From NCBI GenBank assembly GCA_049289295.1, contig JBATLL010000058.1, forward strand, positions 15,335-79,334: a stretch of DNA of 64,000 bases, given 5' to 3'. The notes under the pieces were generated by a model. That model was not told the DNA's origin and searched no databases. It worked only from the letters and a program-made list of their open reading frames with translations. A program made the position numbers and the translations under genes. Below, piece after piece: positions 9,454 through 17,776 of the stretch. The first letter of the stretch is position 1. Each line of letters opens with the position of its first letter. The DNA comes from BOKV01 sp049289295. GTDB taxonomy: Bacteria > Pseudomonadota > Alphaproteobacteria > Rhizobiales > Rhizobiaceae.

Positions 9454-9530
<77 letters not shown>

Positions 9531-9589
9531 AGCTTTCCGATTGCCCTGACGCAGACGGAAACAGGTAGCGTTGAGCGCAGGGGAAGAGC

Positions 9590-9895
9590 ATGAGCGCACG
9601 CATTTTCTGCCCGGCCAAGACGGCCATGCAATCCGGCAAGGCGAAATCGCAAGGCTTCATCCTCGAGTTCGAACAGGCCAGGCCACAGCGCGTCGAGCCA
9701 CTGATGGGTTACACCTCCAGCGCCGACACCATGCAGCAGGTCCGCCTCAGGTTCGATACGGTTGAAGCCGCAGTCGCCTATTGCGAGCGCAACGGCATTG
9801 CCTATTCGGTCCAGAAGCCGCACGAAGCACGCCGCCGCCGCGCGGCCTATTCGGACAATTTCGCCTTTTCCAGAAGCCAGCCCTGGACGCATTGA
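9590..9895 (+). CDS. NDUFS4-like (ETC complex I) subunit
   Basis: A 101-residue member of the ETC_C1_NDUFS4 family: N-terminal MSARIFCPAKTAMQSGKA, central GYTSSADTMQQVRLRF, then EAAVAYCERNGIAYSV and a basic AxRRRxAYSDNFAFSR tail that is characteristic of the alphaproteobacterial and mitochondrial accessory subunit of NADH:ubiquinone oxidoreductase. It would sit on the peripheral arm at the cytoplasmic face. A GGGGAAGAG ribosome site precedes ATG 9590. It stands alone between two tRNA genes, away from a nuo operon, as is common in this order. Confidence 0.9.
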   Translation: MSARIFCPAKTAMQSGKAKSQGFILEFEQARPQRVEPLMGYTSSADTMQQVRLRFDTVEAAVAYCERNGIAYSVQKPHEARRRRAAYSDNFAFSRSQPWTH

Positions 9896-9990
9896 TCCAC
9901 CGTTACCTGCACAGTCGGGCATGTCCTGGCACGATCAGGCATCGCAGGTATTTTTTCGCAAACCAATCTGGTCTAGAAACACTCCAATTC

Positions 9991-10067
9991 GACTCCGTAG
10001 CTCAGCTGGATAGAGCATCCGCCTTCTAAGCGGACGGTCGCAGGTTCGAATCCTGCCGGGGTCGCCA
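9991..10067 (+). tRNA. tRNA-Arg (TCT)
   Basis: A 77-nt cloverleaf with encoded CCA, acceptor stem GACTCCG/CGGGGTC (one G-T pair), T-loop GGTTCGAATCC, and anticodon arm TCCGC/GCGGA around the loop CTTCTAA. The anticodon TCT is at 10025-10027 and reads AGA/AGG. Confidence 0.95.
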
Positions 10068-10214
10068 TTTTCCTGCCCGGCACACCCGCTTCGCCCCATC
10101 CGATTATCAACAGCTTTCGCCGCAATTCTTCCTGTAAGCGCGCTTCGTTTGCCACATAATGGATTGGCACGGGCGGGAACGCACGCCGCTGCCATGCATT
10201 TGGAGGATTTCGAG

Positions 10215-11825
10215 TTGGAAACGCATTCAGCGAATTCGGGGGAAGACCGCCAGCCAGCAACAGGCCAGGAATCCGCCAGGCATGGCAGACGCGGCGGCGG
10301 GCGCGCTGGCAACATGCGGGGTCGTGGTCCAGCCATTCATCAGTTGCCATGGGAAGTGCCGTTCAACTCGGACAAGCCGACGGAACCGCTGCCGCCGGAA
10401 GGCGTCGAGGCTATCCACGACACCGCCATGCGTATTCTCGAGGAAGTTGGCATCGAATTCCTCAACCTCGAGGCAGTGGAGATCTTCCGCCGCGAGGGCT
10501 GCATCATCGAGAGGGAGTCGGAAAACGGCGCGCTCGTGCGCATGGGCCGCGATTTCGTGATGGAAAAGGTTCGCCTCGCGCCGCCCTCCTTCACGCTGAC
10601 TCCCCGCAATGTGGAGCGCAAGCTCACGATCGGCGACGGCCATATCGTGTTTGGCAACGTTTCCTCACCGCCCAACTGCTCCGATCTTGATCGTGGACGC
10701 AGGATGGGTGATCGCGAAAGCTATCGCGATTTCATCAAGTTGACCCAGTATTTCAACTGCATGCATTTTTGCGGCGGCTATCCGGTCGAGCCGATGGATA
10801 TCCACCCGTCGGTGCGCCATCTTGACTGTCTCTATGACAAGCTCGTGCTCACCGACAAGGTCGTTCACGCCTATTCGCTCGGCACCGAGCGCGTCGAGGA
10901 CGTGATGGAAATGGTCCGCATCGCAGGTGGGCTCACCCACGACGAGTTCGATGCCACGCCGCGCATGTACACCAACATCAATTCCACTTCACCGCTCAAG
11001 CATGACTGGCCGATGATCGACGGCATGATGCGCCTTGCTCGCCGTGGCCAGCCCACCATCGTCACGCCGTTCACGCTGGCAGGTGCCATGTCGCCAATCA
11101 CGCTTGCAGGAACCGTGGCCCAGTCCGTTGCCGAAACCCTGTGCGCCATTGCCCTGATCCAGACGATCAATCCCGGCTGCCCCTGCGCCATGGGCACTTT
11201 CTCGTCGAATGTCGACATGAAGACCGGCGCCCCGGCCTTCGGTACACCGGACTATATGCGCACCACCCAGATGACTGGCCAGATGGCTCGATACTATGGC
11301 CTGCCGCTGCGCTCGTCCAACACCTGTGTCTCCAACGCACCGGACAATCAGTCTACCTGGGAAAGCTCGCATTCGCTGTTCGCCGCGATCACGTCGGGCA
11401 CCAACATGGTCTATCACGCAGCCGGCTGGCTGGAAGGCGGACTGTGCGCTTCCTACGAGAAGTTCATCATGGACTGCGAGCAATTGCAGCAGCTGATCGC
11501 CTACATGAAACCGGTCAAATGGGACCAGAACGAACTCGCTTTCGATGCGATTCGCGAGGTCGGGCAGGGCGGTCACTTCTTCGGAATCCAGCATACGCAG
11601 GACCGCTACGAGACGGCATTCTACAGTCCCTTCCTTTCGGACTGGTCCAATTTCGAAAACTGGCGTGATCGTGGGTCGGTTCAGACCGTCGAAAGGGCCA
11701 GCAAATTGTGGAAAACAATCCTGGCGGAGTTCGAGCCGCCAGCCCTTGACCCCGCAATCCGCGAGGAACTGGAAGCCTTTGTCGCCCGCCGCAAGGAAGA
11801 AGGCGGCGCCCCGACAGACTTTTGA
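10215..11825 (+). CDS. MttB-family (trimethylamine/betaine) methyltransferase, non-pyrrolysine type
   Basis: The protein (536 residues) matches the trimethylamine methyltransferase family: a Gly/Arg-rich N-terminus, then EGVEAIHDTAMRILEEVGIEF and the long TIM-barrel body. The family passes methyl groups from quaternary or tertiary amines to a corrinoid protein. There is no in-frame amber codon, so this is a non-Pyl member, like glycine-betaine or other quaternary-amine methyltransferases. I chose TTG 10215 because GGAGG (10202-10206) lies eight bases before it; ATG 10194 and an opening at 10149 are also in frame. No corrinoid protein gene is adjacent, so substrate and partner are unknown. A dimethylglycine-dehydrogenase-like gene at 59217 may belong to the same catabolism. 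Confidence 0.8.
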   Translation: METHSANSGEDRQPATGQESARHGRRGGGRAGNMRGRGPAIHQLPWEVPFNSDKPTEPLPPEGVEAIHDTAMRILEEVGIEFLNLEAVEIFRREGCIIERESENGALVRMGRDFVMEKVRLAPPSFTLTPRNVERKLTIGDGHIVFGNVSSPPNCSDLDRGRRMGDRESYRDFIKLTQYFNCMHFCGGYPVEPMDIHPSVRHLDCLYDKLVLTDKVVHAYSLGTERVEDVMEMVRIAGGLTHDEFDATPRMYTNINSTSPLKHDWPMIDGMMRLARRGQPTIVTPFTLAGAMSPITLAGTVAQSVAETLCAIALIQTINPGCPCAMGTFSSNVDMKTGAPAFGTPDYMRTTQMTGQMARYYGLPLRSSNTCVSNAPDNQSTWESSHSLFAAITSGTNMVYHAAGWLEGGLCASYEKFIMDCEQLQQLIAYMKPVKWDQNELAFDAIREVGQGGHFFGIQHTQDRYETAFYSPFLSDWSNFENWRDRGSVQTVERASKLWKTILAEFEPPALDPAIREELEAFVARRKEEGGAPTDF

Positions 11826-11989
11826 TTTCGGTCATTTATCAAGACTATTCAACCCCATAGCGGAACCGTCTGCTGTGGATTTTAACCGCTGGCCAATGGA
11901 AACGCGTTTGAGAACTTGACGCGGGATGAATAATCCTTTGTGATTAGGTGATATGCGGACGGGTGGGAGGAACCCGGTTCCTGGCACCA

Positions 11990-12015
11990 CCCACTGTTCC
12001 CGGGAGGACAGTGGG
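11990..12015 (+). promoter_or_regulatory. Stem-loop in the aapJ leader
   Basis: An 8-bp perfect inverted repeat CCCACTGT/ACAGTGGG (11990-11997 with 12008-12015) has the palindrome TCCCGGGA inside its 10-base loop. It lies 83 bp before aapJ. No T-tract follows, so it is either an operator or a leader-RNA structure; which one cannot be told from sequence. Confidence 0.4.
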
Positions 12016-12097
12016 ACTGTACGCATATGCAGAGTTAAACCGGGGCGTTGGTTATGTTCCGGGCCACAACAACCAACCAGGGAAAAAGGTGTTGTTT

Positions 12098-13114
12098 ATG
12101 AAAAAAGTGATCATGTCCGCCGCATTGGGTCTCGCCGCCGCAGGTATTGCTGCATCGGCGTCCGCTGCCACGCTTGACGATGTCAAGGCAAAGGGCTTCG
12201 TACAGTGCGGTGTGAGCCAGGGCCTGCCGGGCTTCTCAAATCCGGATGCCCAGGGTAACTGGACCGGTCTCGATGTTGATCTGTGCCACGCAATTGCAGC
12301 GGCAGTCTTTGGCGATGCAACCAAAGTCAAGTTCACCCCACTGTCGGCCAAGGAGCGTTTCACTGCCCTTCAGTCAGGTGAAGTCGATGTGCTTTCGCGC
12401 AACACGACCTGGACCATGAGCCGTGACACGACGCTCGGCCTGAACTTTGCCGGCGTCAACTACTATGACGGCCAGGGCTTCATGGTTCGCTCGTCGCTCG
12501 GTGTGAAGTCAGCGCTTGAACTTTCCGGCGCCTCCATTTGCACCAACACCGGCACCACGACCGAACTGAACGTCGCTGACTACTTCCGCGCCAACAAGAT
12601 GGAATACGAAATCGTCGCCTTCGAAAAGGCCGACGAAGTTGTTGCCGCCTATGATGCGGGACGTTGCGACGTCTACACGACCGACCAGTCCGGGCTGTAT
12701 GCACAGCGCCTGAAGCTCACCAACCCCGGCGAGCATGTGGTTCTTCCGGAAATCATTTCCAAGGAACCACTTGGACCAGTCGTTCGTCAGGGTGACGACC
12801 AGTGGTTCAACATCGTGAAGTGGACACACTATGCGATGATCAACGCCGAAGAACTGGGTGTGACCAAGGCCAATGCCGCAGACATGAAGACCTCCGACAA
12901 TCCGGAAGTGAAGCGTCTGCTGGGTACCGAAGGTGAATTCGGAACCGCACTGGGCATCGGCAACGACTGGGCGTTCAACATCGTCAGCCAGGTCGGCAAC
13001 TACAGCGAAATCTTCGAAGCCAACGTTGGCCCGAACACGGATCTCGCGATCGCACGCGGCACCAATGCCCTGTGGTCAAAGGGTGGCCTGCAGTACGCAC
13101 CGCCAATCCGCTAA
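12098..13114 (+). CDS. aapJ: General L-amino-acid ABC transporter, periplasmic binding protein AapJ
   Basis: A 338-residue substrate-binding protein with a signal peptide (MKKVIMSAALGLAAAGIAAS, cut near ASA-ATLDD). The mature part begins LDDVKAKGFVQCGVSQGLPGFS, a hallmark of AapJ, and contains SRNTTWTMSRDTTLGLNFAG and YTTDQSGLYAQR. It captures a broad range of L-amino acids in the periplasm and delivers them to AapQM. ATG 12098 was chosen over an upstream frame opening at 11948 because the signal peptide starts there. It is the first gene of aapJQMP, and an intercistronic hairpin behind it probably favours its expression over the membrane genes. Confidence 0.95.
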   Translation: MKKVIMSAALGLAAAGIAASASAATLDDVKAKGFVQCGVSQGLPGFSNPDAQGNWTGLDVDLCHAIAAAVFGDATKVKFTPLSAKERFTALQSGEVDVLSRNTTWTMSRDTTLGLNFAGVNYYDGQGFMVRSSLGVKSALELSGASICTNTGTTTELNVADYFRANKMEYEIVAFEKADEVVAAYDAGRCDVYTTDQSGLYAQRLKLTNPGEHVVLPEIISKEPLGPVVRQGDDQWFNIVKWTHYAMINAEELGVTKANAADMKTSDNPEVKRLLGTEGEFGTALGIGNDWAFNIVSQVGNYSEIFEANVGPNTDLAIARGTNALWSKGGLQYAPPIR

Positions 13115-13122
13115 GGACAAAC

Positions 13123-13148
13123 CGGGCCGGCCCTCATGGGTCGGCCCG
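13123..13148 (+). terminator. Intercistronic hairpin between aapJ and aapQ
   Basis: CGGGCCG (13123-13129) pairs with CGGCCCG (13142-13148); an inner G-T pair and CCC/GGG extend the stem to 11 bp with a TCAT loop. ATTTCTTGT follows. This is a plausible partial terminator or mRNA-end stabiliser of the kind expected where the binding protein is needed in excess of the permease. Confidence 0.65.
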
Positions 13149-13275
13149 ATTTCTTGTCGGGGTTGAGGGACCCCGAGTGCTTTTCCCGGACTGGTCATCG
13201 GTCCGTCAACAGTGAAACCTGACAGGGGCAACAGTCGGTCTGACCGGCTGATAACCGCCCGCAGGTGAGGGGAAC

Positions 13276-14733
13276 ATGGCTGAGCAACATATCTCGGGCG
13301 GTGCGGACATTTCCGGCACCACTGATCCGCGACGCATTCTCGTGATCGGCTTCGCCGTCATCTGCGTCCTTGCCTTCTATCTTTCCGCTTCTGCTTATTA
13401 TTTCAGCGGCGACCTGAAAGGGCCTTTCACGGCCATATCCAGTATCTTTGCGGGCCTGGTTACGGGACGGTGGGGCATGGCCCTCAATTTCATCTCCTGG
13501 TCCATGCTGCTTTTCCCCCTCGGCATAGCCTTGCGAACCCTTTCCTGGTTCGGCTTCGAGGGAAAGCAGGCCTATGCGGGCAACGTCTTCAACGATAGCG
13601 GCCTGAGGAACTTCTTCTTCGAGATGCTGCTTCTGGCAGTGCTCGGCTGGCTGTTCTGGTTCATCGTCGGCAACGCGGTCAACAACCTGGCTGCCGCCGG
13701 AATTGCCTCCGGTTTCGATTTCCTCCGCCGGCCTGCGGGCTTCGGTATCAATTTCTCGCCCTTTATCGACTACAAGGAAACATCGTCCTACGGCACGGTC
13801 TATTTCGTGGGCCTGTGGAACACACTGCTGGTCGCCGTCATTGGCATCATCCTGGCCACCTTGATCGGCTTCGTTATCGGCATCGCCCGGCTTTCGCACA
13901 ACTGGGTGATCTCGCGCCTTGCCTACGTTTACGTCGAGGTGATGCGCAACATTCCGTTGCTGCTGTGGATCTTCATCTGGTACTTCTCCGTGCTGCGCCT
14001 GCTGCCAGACAAGGCCACGCCGCTTGATTTCGGGCCGCTCGGCCTGCTCAACATTGCAGGCTATTACGCACCGCGTCCGATCTGGGGCGAGGGCGCGATC
14101 TGGATCGTGATAGCGGCAATTGCAGGCATCGTGGGCACTTTCCTGATGGCGCGCTGGGCACGCATCCGCCAGATGGCAACCGGACAGCAGTTCCCTGTCT
14201 TCTGGACCGCTGTGGGCCTCATCGTGGGTCTGCCTCTGCTGGCCTATCTTTCCACCGGAATGCCATTGACCTTCGAAATGCCGGCACCGTCGCGCTTCGG
14301 CCCCAAGGGTGGTGCCAGGATTCCACCGGAATTCCTCGGACTGCTCGTTGCACTGGTCTCCTACACGGCTTCCTACATCGCCGAAATCGTGCGCGCGGGC
14401 ATCCTCGCGGTCAACAAGGGGCAGACGGAAGCATCCTATGCATTGGGCTTGCGCCCTGGCCAGGCCTTGCGTCTTGTCGTCGTTCCCCAGGCCATGCGGG
14501 TCATCATCCCGCCCATGACCAACCAGTATCTGAACCTGACGAAGAATTCTTCGCTTGCTGTTGCCATTGCCTATCCCGAGCTCGTCTCGGTCTTTGCGGG
14601 CACCGTTCTCAACCAGACCGGACAGGCTGTTGAAATTCTTCTCATGACCATGCTCACCTATCTCACATTGTCCATTCTGACATCGCTGTTCATGAACTGG
14701 TTCAATGCCAAGATGGCCCTGGTCGAGCGGTAG
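13276..14733 (+). CDS. aapQ: General L-amino-acid ABC transporter permease AapQ
   Basis: A 485-residue inner-membrane permease of the HisM/AapQ type. The binding-protein-dependent transport domain is at about 185-480, and the EAA loop reads EIVRAGILAVNKGQTEASYA, followed by LGLRPGQALRLVVVPQAMR, which contacts the AapP ATPase. Several hydrophobic segments precede it (FAVICVLAFYL, LLAVLGWLFWFIVG). From memory the Rhizobium AapQ is nearer 400 residues, so this copy seems long, with extra sequence in the N-terminal helices and between transport-domain helices. GAGGGG lies just before ATG 13276. It pairs with AapM, whose start is 11 bp downstream of its stop. Confidence 0.92.
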   Translation: MAEQHISGGADISGTTDPRRILVIGFAVICVLAFYLSASAYYFSGDLKGPFTAISSIFAGLVTGRWGMALNFISWSMLLFPLGIALRTLSWFGFEGKQAYAGNVFNDSGLRNFFFEMLLLAVLGWLFWFIVGNAVNNLAAAGIASGFDFLRRPAGFGINFSPFIDYKETSSYGTVYFVGLWNTLLVAVIGIILATLIGFVIGIARLSHNWVISRLAYVYVEVMRNIPLLLWIFIWYFSVLRLLPDKATPLDFGPLGLLNIAGYYAPRPIWGEGAIWIVIAAIAGIVGTFLMARWARIRQMATGQQFPVFWTAVGLIVGLPLLAYLSTGMPLTFEMPAPSRFGPKGGARIPPEFLGLLVALVSYTASYIAEIVRAGILAVNKGQTEASYALGLRPGQALRLVVVPQAMRVIIPPMTNQYLNLTKNSSLAVAIAYPELVSVFAGTVLNQTGQAVEILLMTMLTYLTLSILTSLFMNWFNAKMALVER

Positions 14734-14744
14734 GAGACACGCCA

Positions 14745-16121
14745 ATGAACACTTCTTCCGCCCAGGAAAACATCGCCTTCGTTCGCACCGAAATGGTGGG
14801 ATCGAAAGCTGCACCCTTGAGCGAGGTTGGAATTTTCGGCTGGATGAAGAAGAACCTCTTCTCGTCCATCCCCAACACCATGCTGACCCTGTTCGCGATC
14901 TATCTGTTGTGGATACTGGTCCCGCCATTGCTGAATTTCAGCCTGTTCAACGCGGTGTGGAGCGGCGATACGCGCGCTGCCTGCACAAATGCGGAGCAGG
15001 GGGGGCTTCAGGCCGAAGGCTGGTTCGGTGCATGCTGGCCCTATGTGGGTGCCTACCTGAAACAGTTCATTTATGGACGCTATCCGATTGACCAGTACTG
15101 GCGTGTCAACATCGTCTACGCGATGTTTGCCATCGGCCTCGTTCCGTTGCTGATCCCCACTCTGCCGTTCAAGCGCGAAAACGCACTCTTCATGTTTGCG
15201 ATTTTCCCGATTGCCTCCTTCATCCTGCTGACGGGCGGCAACATGCATCTGGAAGGCTTCCTCCTGCCCGAAGCAATCATGGCGCCTGGGCTGGCAAAGT
15301 TCATCGTCGACTTCATCGTGCTCACGGCAATCATCGCGGCAATCGGCTACGGGATCGCCAAGGGGTCTGAATCCAACGCCAATACGATGGTTCGCAACAT
15401 TCTCATCGGCATGGGCATCCTGTTCCTGGTGCTGTTGATCTGCGCCGTCGATTTCGGCCTGTCGCATGTCGAAACCGAAGTCTGGGGCGGCCTGCTGGTC
15501 ACGCTGGTGATTGCCATCACCGGCATTGTCGCATCCCTGCCGCTGGGCATTCTTCTGGCGCTCGGCCGTCGTTCCAAGATGCCGGTCGTCAAGCTCTTCT
15601 CGGTCATCTTCATCGAGTTCTGGCGCGGCATTCCGCTGATCACCGTGCTGTTCATGTCATCGGTGATGCTGCCGCTCTTCCTGCCCGAAGGCGTGACTTT
15701 CGACAAACTGCTGCGCGCCCTCATTGGTGTCGCACTCTTTTCCGCAGCCTACATGGCGGAAGTCGTGCGTGGCGGCATCCAGGCCTTGCCCAAAGGGCAG
15801 TATGAAGGGGCCATGGCACTTGGCCTTTCCTACTGGCAGATGATGCGCATGATCATCCTGCCGCAGGCGCTCAAGCTGGTCATTCCCGGCATCGTCAATT
15901 CGTTCATCGCCCTGTTCAAGGATACGACCCTTGTGCTGATCATCGGCCTGTTCGATTTCCTTGGCCAGATCCAGTCGAGCTATGCGGACTCGACCTGGGC
16001 CAGCCCGGTTCAGTCCCTGACCGGCTACTTTTTCGCAGCACTCGTCTACTGGTTCTTCTGTTTCTCGATGAGCCGTTACTCGATCTTCATGGAGCGCAGG
16101 CTCGATACCGGCCACCGGTAA
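14745..16121 (+). CDS. aapM: General L-amino-acid ABC transporter permease AapM
   Basis: The second permease subunit (458 residues) has a conserved N-terminal VGIFGWMKKNLFSSIPNTML stretch, a periplasmic loop with a Cys pair (RAACTNAEQ...GACWPYVG), several further membrane segments, and the EAA loop EVVRGGIQALPKGQYEGAMA followed by IILPQALKLVIPG. It forms the AapQM channel that carries amino acids across the inner membrane. AGGAG precedes ATG 14745 by eight bases. Like AapQ it is longer than the Rhizobium protein I remember (about 385). Confidence 0.92.
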   Translation: MNTSSAQENIAFVRTEMVGSKAAPLSEVGIFGWMKKNLFSSIPNTMLTLFAIYLLWILVPPLLNFSLFNAVWSGDTRAACTNAEQGGLQAEGWFGACWPYVGAYLKQFIYGRYPIDQYWRVNIVYAMFAIGLVPLLIPTLPFKRENALFMFAIFPIASFILLTGGNMHLEGFLLPEAIMAPGLAKFIVDFIVLTAIIAAIGYGIAKGSESNANTMVRNILIGMGILFLVLLICAVDFGLSHVETEVWGGLLVTLVIAITGIVASLPLGILLALGRRSKMPVVKLFSVIFIEFWRGIPLITVLFMSSVMLPLFLPEGVTFDKLLRALIGVALFSAAYMAEVVRGGIQALPKGQYEGAMALGLSYWQMMRMIILPQALKLVIPGIVNSFIALFKDTTLVLIIGLFDFLGQIQSSYADSTWASPVQSLTGYFFAALVYWFFCFSMSRYSIFMERRLDTGHR

Positions 16122-16164
16122 GCGCAGCCTCGCAGTCCAACGAACAGTTTCGAAAGTGGAGAAT

Positions 16165-17043
16165 ATGGTAAAAGCAGCAAAAACCACCGCCAAGGCACCT
16201 GCAAAACGCACTGCCGCGAAAGCCGCGCCGAAAAAGGCCGCACCCAAGAAGGTTGCCGCTGCCCCGAAGAAGGCAGCGCAGGCCGCCAAGTCGCTTCATA
16301 TCTCGACAACCGACGTGGCGGTCGAGATCACCGACATGCACAAGTGGTACGGTGATTTCCACGTGCTGCGCGACATCAACCTCAAGGTCATGCGCGGCGA
16401 ACGCATCGTCATCGCCGGTCCCTCGGGCTCCGGCAAGTCGACCATGATCCGCTGCATCAACCGTCTTGAAGAGCATCAGCAGGGCCGGATCGTTGTCGAT
16501 GGCATCGAACTCAACAACGATCTCAAGCGCATCGATGAAGTGCGCCGTGAAGTTGGCATGGTGTTCCAGCACTTCAACCTCTTCCCGCACCTTACCATCA
16601 TGGAAAACTGCACTCTCGCCCCGATCTGGGTTCGCAAGATGCCCAAGAAGGAAGCCGAGGAAGTTGCAATGCACTACCTCACCAAGGTCAAGATTCCAGA
16701 GCAGGCCCACAAATATCCCGGTCAGCTTTCCGGTGGTCAGCAGCAGCGCGTGGCGATTGCGCGTTCTTTGTGCATGAATCCGCGCATCATGCTTTTCGAT
16801 GAGCCGACTTCAGCGCTTGATCCCGAAATGATCAAGGAAGTTCTCGAAACCATGGTGCAACTGGCCGAAGACGGAATGACCATGCTGTGCGTCACCCACG
16901 AAATGGGCTTTGCACGACAGGTCGCCAACCGGGTCATCTTCATGGACCAGGGCCAGATCGTCGAACAGAACGAGCCGGGCGAGTTCTTCGACAATCCGCA
17001 GCACGAGCGCACCAAGCTCTTCCTCAGCCAGATCCTGCACTGA
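16165..17043 (+). CDS. aapP: General L-amino-acid ABC transporter ATPase AapP with Lys/Ala-rich N-terminal tail
   Basis: The ABC ATPase energises AapQM. Walker A GPSGSGKST (85-93), Q-loop VFQHFNLFPH, signature LSGGQQQR (188-195), Walker B IMLFDEP (208-214) and the H-loop CVTHEMGFA are intact, so it should be active. The first ~42 residues are unusual: a tail made almost only of Lys, Ala and Pro (repeated AAPKKA-type units) that resembles bacterial histone-H1-like tails and is absent from the ~257-residue AapP I know. ATG 16165 was chosen because it follows GTGGAG closely; a GTG at 16156 is also in frame and would add three residues. It ends the aapJQMP operon. Confidence 0.93.
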   Translation: MVKAAKTTAKAPAKRTAAKAAPKKAAPKKVAAAPKKAAQAAKSLHISTTDVAVEITDMHKWYGDFHVLRDINLKVMRGERIVIAGPSGSGKSTMIRCINRLEEHQQGRIVVDGIELNNDLKRIDEVRREVGMVFQHFNLFPHLTIMENCTLAPIWVRKMPKKEAEEVAMHYLTKVKIPEQAHKYPGQLSGGQQQRVAIARSLCMNPRIMLFDEPTSALDPEMIKEVLETMVQLAEDGMTMLCVTHEMGFARQVANRVIFMDQGQIVEQNEPGEFFDNPQHERTKLFLSQILH

Positions 17044-17056
17044 CGGCAGGCGAAAA

Positions 17057-17776
17057 ATGGCCAGATTCGCTGGGGCGGCAATGCGATCGCTGCTCCAGTC
17101 ATTTGCCGTTGTCGCAATAGCCATACTGCTTTACCTGGCCGCCGCTGTGGCTGGAGCGCTGGTTCCCGCACGCCCCGCATCTGGTCTGGCGCAACAGCCG
17201 GCGGGTAATGACAGGATCATCCTGGTCAACAGCCTGCTGCATGCCGACATCGCGGTTCCCGTCACACCAGCCCTTCTTGCCCGCTTTGCCTATCTGGCAG
17301 AAGGTGGCTTGCCGCTTGCCCACCCCGGACTGCGATATCTCGTGTTCGGCTGGGGCTCGCGGGACTTCTACACCAGCACGGCGCATCTATCCGACATTGG
17401 CCTTGCCACCACTTTTCGCGCCGTCACTGGTGACAGTTCCGTCATGCATGTCTACCCGTCTGCAGACCTGCACAAGCTCGAAAACATTCTCGAACTGGCC
17501 CTGCCGGACGGCGGTCTGGAACAGCTGCTTGGCTTTCTCGAGAAAGGCTTTGAAAATCACTCTGGTGAGCGACGACTGATTGCCGGGGTCAATTATGGCA
17601 TGGGGGACGCCTTTTACGAATCCGCGCGTCCATTCGACATCATGCGCCCATGCAACAATTGGGTAGCGGAAGGATTGCGCCAGGCGGGCGTGCCAACCGG
17701 TATCTGGACACCGGTAACCGGTGCGCTCAAGTGGAGCCTCAGGTTCCACGCTGGTGATCGCATCATTGGCGAATGA
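17057..17776 (+). CDS. DUF2459 family membrane-anchored protein
   Basis: A 239-residue protein with one N-terminal hydrophobic segment (about 14-34) and a DUF2459/TIGR02117 domain: IILVNSLLHADIAVP, YLVFGWGSRDFY, VNYGMGDAFYESARPFDI and CNNWVAEGLRQAGVPTG. The conserved His, Cys-Asn-Asn and Asp look like a possible hydrolase site, but no activity is known for the family. It starts 13 bp after aapP, with GGCAGG before ATG, so it is probably co-transcribed with the transporter. Its last 14 bases overlap the convergent monooxygenase gene. Confidence 0.8.
   Translation: MARFAGAAMRSLLQSFAVVAIAILLYLAAAVAGALVPARPASGLAQQPAGNDRIILVNSLLHADIAVPVTPALLARFAYLAEGGLPLAHPGLRYLVFGWGSRDFYTSTAHLSDIGLATTFRAVTGDSSVMHVYPSADLHKLENILELALPDGGLEQLLGFLEKGFENHSGERRLIAGVNYGMGDAFYESARPFDIMRPCNNWVAEGLRQAGVPTGIWTPVTGALKWSLRFHAGDRIIGE

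Noticed and set aside
11982..11997. Possible sigma-54 promoter before aapJ (TGGCAC ...)
   Set aside because: The -24 GG is present, but the -12 GC at the required 10-base spacing is missing (TG instead).
13195..14928. Minus-strand open frame of 577 codons opposite aapQ
   Set aside because: Gln/Arg/Asp/His-rich composition typical of the complement of a membrane-protein gene; aapQ on the other strand is clearly real.
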